DNA of 10,601 bases from JAFAXD01 sp035472475. Lineage in GTDB: Bacteria > Pseudomonadota > Alphaproteobacteria > Rhizobiales > Xanthobacteraceae. Shown here in pieces: positions 8,039 through 10,601 of the stretch. The notes under the pieces are model-generated. The model was given only the letters and a program-made list of their open reading frames with translations. It was not told the DNA's origin and ran no database searches. The DNA lies in NCBI GenBank assembly GCA_035472475.1, contig DATIPA010000100.1, positions 1 to 10,601 on the forward strand, written 5' to 3'. A program made the position numbers and the translations under genes. Every line of letters begins with the position of its first letter. Position 1 is the first letter of the stretch.

Positions 8039-8410
8039 TTATTTTGGACGCTTGGCGCCATACTTGGACCGGCGCTGCTTGCGGTTCTTGACGCCCTGCG
8101 TGTCGAGCACGCCGCGCAGGATGTGATAGCGCACACCAGGCAGGTCCTTGACGCGGCCGCCGCGGATCATGACGACCGAGTGCTCCTGCAGATTGTGACC
8201 CTCGCCCGGGATGTAGCCGATCACCTCGAAGCCGTTGGTGAGGCGGACCTTGGCGACCTTGCGCAGCGCCGAGTTCGGCTTTTTCGGCGTCGTCGTGTAG
8301 ACGCGCGTGCACACCCCGCGTTTCTGCGGGCTCTGCTGCAGCGCGGGTACTTTCTTGCGCGCCTTCTGGATGACCCGCGGCTTGCGGATCAACTGGTTGA
8401 TCGTCGGCAT
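8039..8410 (-). CDS. rpsL: 30S ribosomal protein S12
   Basis: S12 lies at the decoding centre and controls translational accuracy; it is the classic site of streptomycin-resistance mutations. The 123-residue protein carries PQKRGVCTRVYTTTPKKPNS near 28–47 and GGRVKDLPGVRYH near 84–96. Lys43 and Lys88, the residues usually changed in resistant strains, are both wild type. Asp89 is the position methylthiolated by RimO in E. coli. It is the first gene of the str group, preceded by a gap of 730 bases to rpoC. The ATG at 8408–8410 has an AAGGG binding site a few bases upstream, with GAGG slightly further out. Promoter and leader are described separately. Confidence 0.98.
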   Translation of the reverse strand: MPTINQLIRKPRVIQKARKKVPALQQSPQKRGVCTRVYTTTPKKPNSALRKVAKVRLTNGFEVIGYIPGEGHNLQEHSVVMIRGGRVKDLPGVRYHILRGVLDTQGVKNRKQRRSKYGAKRPK

Positions 8411-8794
8411 CTCGCCCTTACCTCGTTAACGGCGCGCTGTTGCGCGGCCTTTGTCTCAGTCGGAGCGAAATCACCGATCGCGCTCCAGCGCGCGAGGCCC
8501 GTTCGAGACGTGCTCGCGCGCAATACGAAATCGCGCCATCCAGATTTGGATGACGCCGTCACTAAGCAGAGGATCGCGCCATCAAAACCGCACGCGATCG
8601 TGCACCCCGAGAAGACTGCACCCAGACAGGGTCAGCGGCAGCGTTTGAGCTTCATCAGTCAGGCCTCATGATCGAGGCTTGGTCCCGTGCCGACGAGCCG
8701 GGAAAACACGAGACGTTCGGTGTCGTGCCTTCAGTAGCTTGGGATGACCCGGGCAACCGATCCGACTAAGCGAAGCTCACCGCCTGCCGAAAAG
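8411..8794 (-). other. Predicted long 5' leader of the str operon, no convincing gene
   Basis: If transcription starts near 8795, this is an untranslated leader of about 385 nt before rpsL. The minus strand has only trivial ORFs (7, 6 and 22 codons) without binding sites. Small dyads are visible: CACGA/TCGTG (8707–8711 and 8723–8727), GCCTC/GAGGC (8663–8667 and 8674–8678), GCACG/CGTGC (8590–8594 and 8599–8603), CATCCA/TGGATG (8537–8542 and 8547–8552) and CGCGC/GCGCG (8479–8483 and 8488–8492). The 11-base repeat ATCGCGCCATC (plus strand) occurs at 8530–8540 and 8573–8583. In GC-rich DNA some of this is expected by chance. I recognise no known riboswitch or ribosomal-protein leader motif. Confidence 0.45.
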
Positions 8795-8830
8795 TGCGGC
8801 GTATGTATCGGCGCCCTGCCGTGAAGTCAA
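8795..8830 (-). promoter_or_regulatory. Sigma-70-type promoter of the rpsL–rpsG–fusA–tuf operon
   Basis: The minus strand reads CTTGACT with TTGACT at 8830–8825, a 17-base spacer, then TACATA at 8807–8802. CTTGAC fits the -35 favoured by alphaproteobacterial housekeeping sigma. Seven bases further is an A (8795), a suitable start point. The six bases between the -10 and that A are all G or C (CGCCGC), a discriminator of the kind linked to ppGpp control of ribosomal promoters in E. coli. The position between the rpoC terminator and rpsL fits an operon promoter. The start point is inferred, and a weaker promoter closer to rpsL is not excluded. Confidence 0.65.
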
Positions 8831-8834
8831 GCCG

Positions 8835-8860
8835 GGAAGCCTCGAAACATCGAGGTTTCC
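8835..8860. repeat. Inverted repeat directly upstream of the -35 element
   Basis: On the plus strand, GGAAGCCTCGA (8835–8845) is repeated inverted as TCGAGGTTTCC (8850–8860) around a four-base centre. Ten of eleven positions pair, and the odd one is G·T. It ends four bases before the -35 box, centred near -53 relative to the inferred start, where an activator or operator could sit. No T run follows on the minus strand, so it is not a standard terminator for rpoC transcripts. Confidence 0.6.
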
Positions 8861-9080
8861 GGGGCTCCGGCGCTGCGTTCTCTCGATTTGGCGCGGACTT
8901 CTGTGCAATCGCTGCCGGCGGGCGCGGGTCGACCAATCTCGCGCCCCCGACCCAATGCGCCGCGCGCAATCGGGGCAAAAACGCCGTGCCAGACCGCCGC
9001 AGCATCCGCGGCCGCAGACCATCGGCTCCGCCGGAAGAAGCCATCGCAGCGGCCCAGGGGATCTGCCTAAGTCATTACCG
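8861..9080. other. Gene-free spacer between the rpoC terminator and the str promoter region
   Basis: These 220 bases are GC-rich. Open frames cross them on both strands, but none has a convincing binding site, family motif or codon pattern. I see no tRNA, repeat array or mobile-element end. Confidence 0.5.
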
Positions 9081-9108
9081 CCAAAAGGAAAAGCCGCCCG
9101 AAGGCGGC
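9081..9108 (-). terminator. Rho-independent terminator of rpoC (rpoBC operon)
   Basis: The minus strand forms GCCGCC (9108–9103), loop TTCG, GGCGGC (9098–9093), followed at once by TTTTCCTTTT. This is a perfect 6-bp GC stem closed by a C(UUCG)G tetraloop with a U-rich tail, starting 32 bases after the rpoC stop. It separates the rpoBC unit from the str operon. Confidence 0.9.
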
Positions 9109-9140
9109 CTCCCTTGGTGGATCGCACCGGGGCAGAAGCG

Positions 9141-10601
9141 TCACTCCGCCGCCGGCAACTGCGCAGCCTCGGGCTTGGGTGCCGCTTCCTTCTCGCGTTC
9201 TTCGAGAATGAGCTGGTCGCGCTTGACGGCAACTTCGCGCAGCTTGTTCATGACCGCGCCGGTTCCGGCCGGAATCAGCCGGCCCACGATCACGTTCTCC
9301 TTCAGCCCATCAAGCGTGTCGGCCTTGCCATTGACCGCGGCTTCGGTGAGCACGCGCGTCGTCTCCTGGAACGAGGCGGCGGAGATGAACGAGCGGGTCT
9401 GCAGCGACGCCTTGGTGATCCCGAGCAGGACCGGGTGCGCCTGGGCCTCCTTCTTGCCCTCCTCGCGCGCCCGCGCGTTGATCTCGTCGAGCTCGACCTT
9501 GTCGATCTGCTCGCCCTGGATCAGCTCAGTCTCGCCGGCGTCGTCGATCTCGACCTTCTGCAGCATCTGGCGGACGATCACCTCGATATGCTTGTCGTTG
9601 ATCGACACGCCCTGGAGCCGATAGACCTCCTGGATCTCATTGACCAGATAGGCGGCGAGATCCTCGACGCCCCTGATCGCCAGGATGTCATGCGGGGCCG
9701 GGTTGCCCTCGACGATATAATCGCCCTTCTCGATGACATCGCCATCCTGCAAGTGGATGTGCTTGCCCTTCGGGATCAGGTACTCGCGGGCCTCCTCGTC
9801 CTTGCTGTTCGGCTCGATGGTGATCCGGCGCTTGTTCTTGTAATCGCGCCCGAAGCGCACCGTGCCGGCGATCTCGGCGATAACCGCGGACTCCTTCGGC
9901 CGGCGCGCCTCGAACAACTCGGCGACGCGCGGCAGACCGCCGGTGATGTCGCGGGTCTTGGCGCCCTCGGTCGGAATGCGCGCGATCACGTCGCCCGCCT
10001 TCACCTTGCCCCCGGGCTCGACCGACAGCACGGCGTCGACCGCCAGCATGTAGCGCGCTTCGCCGCCGCGGCTAAGCTTGAGCACATCGCCGGCCGGTCC
10101 TTTGATCACGATGGCCGGACGCAGGTCGGCCGCCCGGCTCGACGTGCGCCAATCGGTCACCACGCGCTTGGCGATGCCGGTCGATTCATCGAGGGTCTCC
10201 GACATAGATTGGCCTTCGACCAGATCTTCGAACCCGATGGTGCCCTCGACCTCGGTCATGATCGGCCGGGTATAGGGATCCCACTCGGCAATGCGCTGGC
10301 CGCGCTTGACCTGATCGCCGTCCTCGACCTTCACGCGGGCGCCGTACTGGATGCGGTGCAGGGCGCGTTCGGTGCCGTCCTGATCGACCACGACGATCAC
10401 CATGTTGCGCGACATCGCGATCAGCTCGCCGTCGGAATTGCGCTGCACGGCCTTGTTGCGGATCCGGATCGTCCCATCGAAGTTCGATTCGATGAACGAT
10501 TGCTCGGAAATCTGCGCCGCGCCGCCGATATGGAACGTACGCATGGTGAGCTGGGTACCCGGCTCGCCGATCGACTGCGCCGCGATGACGCCGACAGCCT
10601 C
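9141..10601 (-). CDS. rpoC: DNA-directed RNA polymerase subunit beta', 3' part (runs off the window)
   Basis: This is the C-terminal 486 codons of the catalytic beta' subunit; the frame is open to base 10601, so the ATG at 10542–10544 is internal and not a start. The fragment begins EAVGVIAAQSIGEPGTQ, then TMRTFHIGG: the first trigger helix, with the Met, Arg and His that act in nucleotide addition (fragment residues 20, 21 and 24). Next comes the proteobacterial insertion within the trigger loop, then DITGGLPRVAELFEARRPKE, YRLQGVSINDKHIEVIVRQM, the second trigger-helix region LLGITKASLQTRSFISAASF, and GLKENVIVGRLIPAGTG. The tail is Lys/Glu/Ala-rich, ending QLPAAE. It is followed by a strong terminator. 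No damage is seen. Confidence 0.99.
   Translation of the reverse strand, partial: EAVGVIAAQSIGEPGTQLTMRTFHIGGAAQISEQSFIESNFDGTIRIRNKAVQRNSDGELIAMSRNMVIVVVDQDGTERALHRIQYGARVKVEDGDQVKRGQRIAEWDPYTRPIMTEVEGTIGFEDLVEGQSMSETLDESTGIAKRVVTDWRTSSRAADLRPAIVIKGPAGDVLKLSRGGEARYMLAVDAVLSVEPGGKVKAGDVIARIPTEGAKTRDITGGLPRVAELFEARRPKESAVIAEIAGTVRFGRDYKNKRRITIEPNSKDEEAREYLIPKGKHIHLQDGDVIEKGDYIVEGNPAPHDILAIRGVEDLAAYLVNEIQEVYRLQGVSINDKHIEVIVRQMLQKVEIDDAGETELIQGEQIDKVELDEINARAREEGKKEAQAHPVLLGITKASLQTRSFISAASFQETTRVLTEAAVNGKADTLDGLKENVIVGRLIPAGTGAVMNKLREVAVKRDQLILEEREKEAAPKPEAAQLPAAE

Noticed and set aside
8471..8539. A 22-codon minus-strand ORF in the str leader
   Set aside because: No Shine-Dalgarno sequence precedes its ATG and the peptide is Arg-rich without features; weak compared with the ORF at 497–580.
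8584..8603. GCACG/CGTGC stem followed by GGTTTT on the minus strand, as a second terminator or attenuator
   Set aside because: The stem is only five pairs and the T run is four bases after a GG break, which is too weak to call.
7565..8671. A 368-codon plus-strand frame opposite rpsG and rpsL extending into the leader
   Set aside because: Most of it is antisense to two certain genes, it shows no recognisable domain, and its part in the leader has no binding site or distinct coding character.
8766..9044. A 92-codon minus-strand frame in the rpoC–rpsL gap
   Set aside because: It spans the palindrome and the promoter, has an Arg/Ala/Pro-rich composition typical of random GC-rich sequence, and has no clear binding site. 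A longer overlapping frame (8777–9232) runs through the terminator and into rpoC, so it is also spurious.
10542..10544. ATG as a possible start of a separate minus-strand gene
   Set aside because: The frame is open upstream to the window edge and encodes the conserved RpoC residues just before it, so this Met is the internal trigger-helix methionine.

Overview
The window is a stretch of the core translation and transcription locus of a GC-rich alphaproteobacterium. The closest resemblance is to Hyphomicrobiales of the Bradyrhizobium/Xanthobacter side, judged from the rpoC–str–S10 gene order and from S12, L22 and EF-Tu sequences recalled from memory; no search was run. Every convincing protein gene lies on the minus strand, so the biological order runs from high to low coordinates: rpoC (3' part) – [730-base gap] – rpsL – rpsG – fusA – tuf – rpsJ – rplC – rplD – rplW – rplB – rpsS – rplV – [possible 27-codon ORF] – rpsC (5' part).

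Region by region. 10601–9141 holds the last 486 codons of rpoC, starting inside the catalytic trigger-loop region. A clean Rho-independent terminator with a UUCG loop (9081–9108) closes the rpoBC unit. The remainder of the gap has no convincing gene. It contains a good sigma-70-type promoter (-35 at 8825–8830, -10 at 8802–8807) with an 11-bp-arm palindrome directly upstream, followed by a predicted leader of about 385 nt before rpsL. 8410–4225 is the str operon (S12, S7, EF-G, EF-Tu). A GC-rich hairpin followed by six U residues sits in the 61-base tuf–rpsJ gap and looks like a terminator or attenuator between the str and S10 groups. 4163–1 is the S10 operon, tightly packed with short gaps, overlapping ATGA junctions and Shine-Dalgarno sequences placed in the preceding gene or over its stop codon.

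The genes supply 30S proteins (S12, S7, S10, S19, S3), 50S proteins (L3, L4, L23, L2, L22), the two elongation GTPases and the catalytic RNA polymerase subunit. All look intact, and the G-domain motifs, the S12 decoding residues, the L2 peptidyl-transferase histidine and the RpoC trigger-loop residues are present.

This is mostly an ordinary housekeeping region and I do not see a new defence, mobile or biosynthetic system. Points worth a second look are a possible translationally coupled 27-codon ORF between rplV and rpsC, a 26-residue Ala/Pro/Gly tail on S19, the tuf–rpsJ hairpin, and the long leader with its promoter and palindrome upstream of rpsL.
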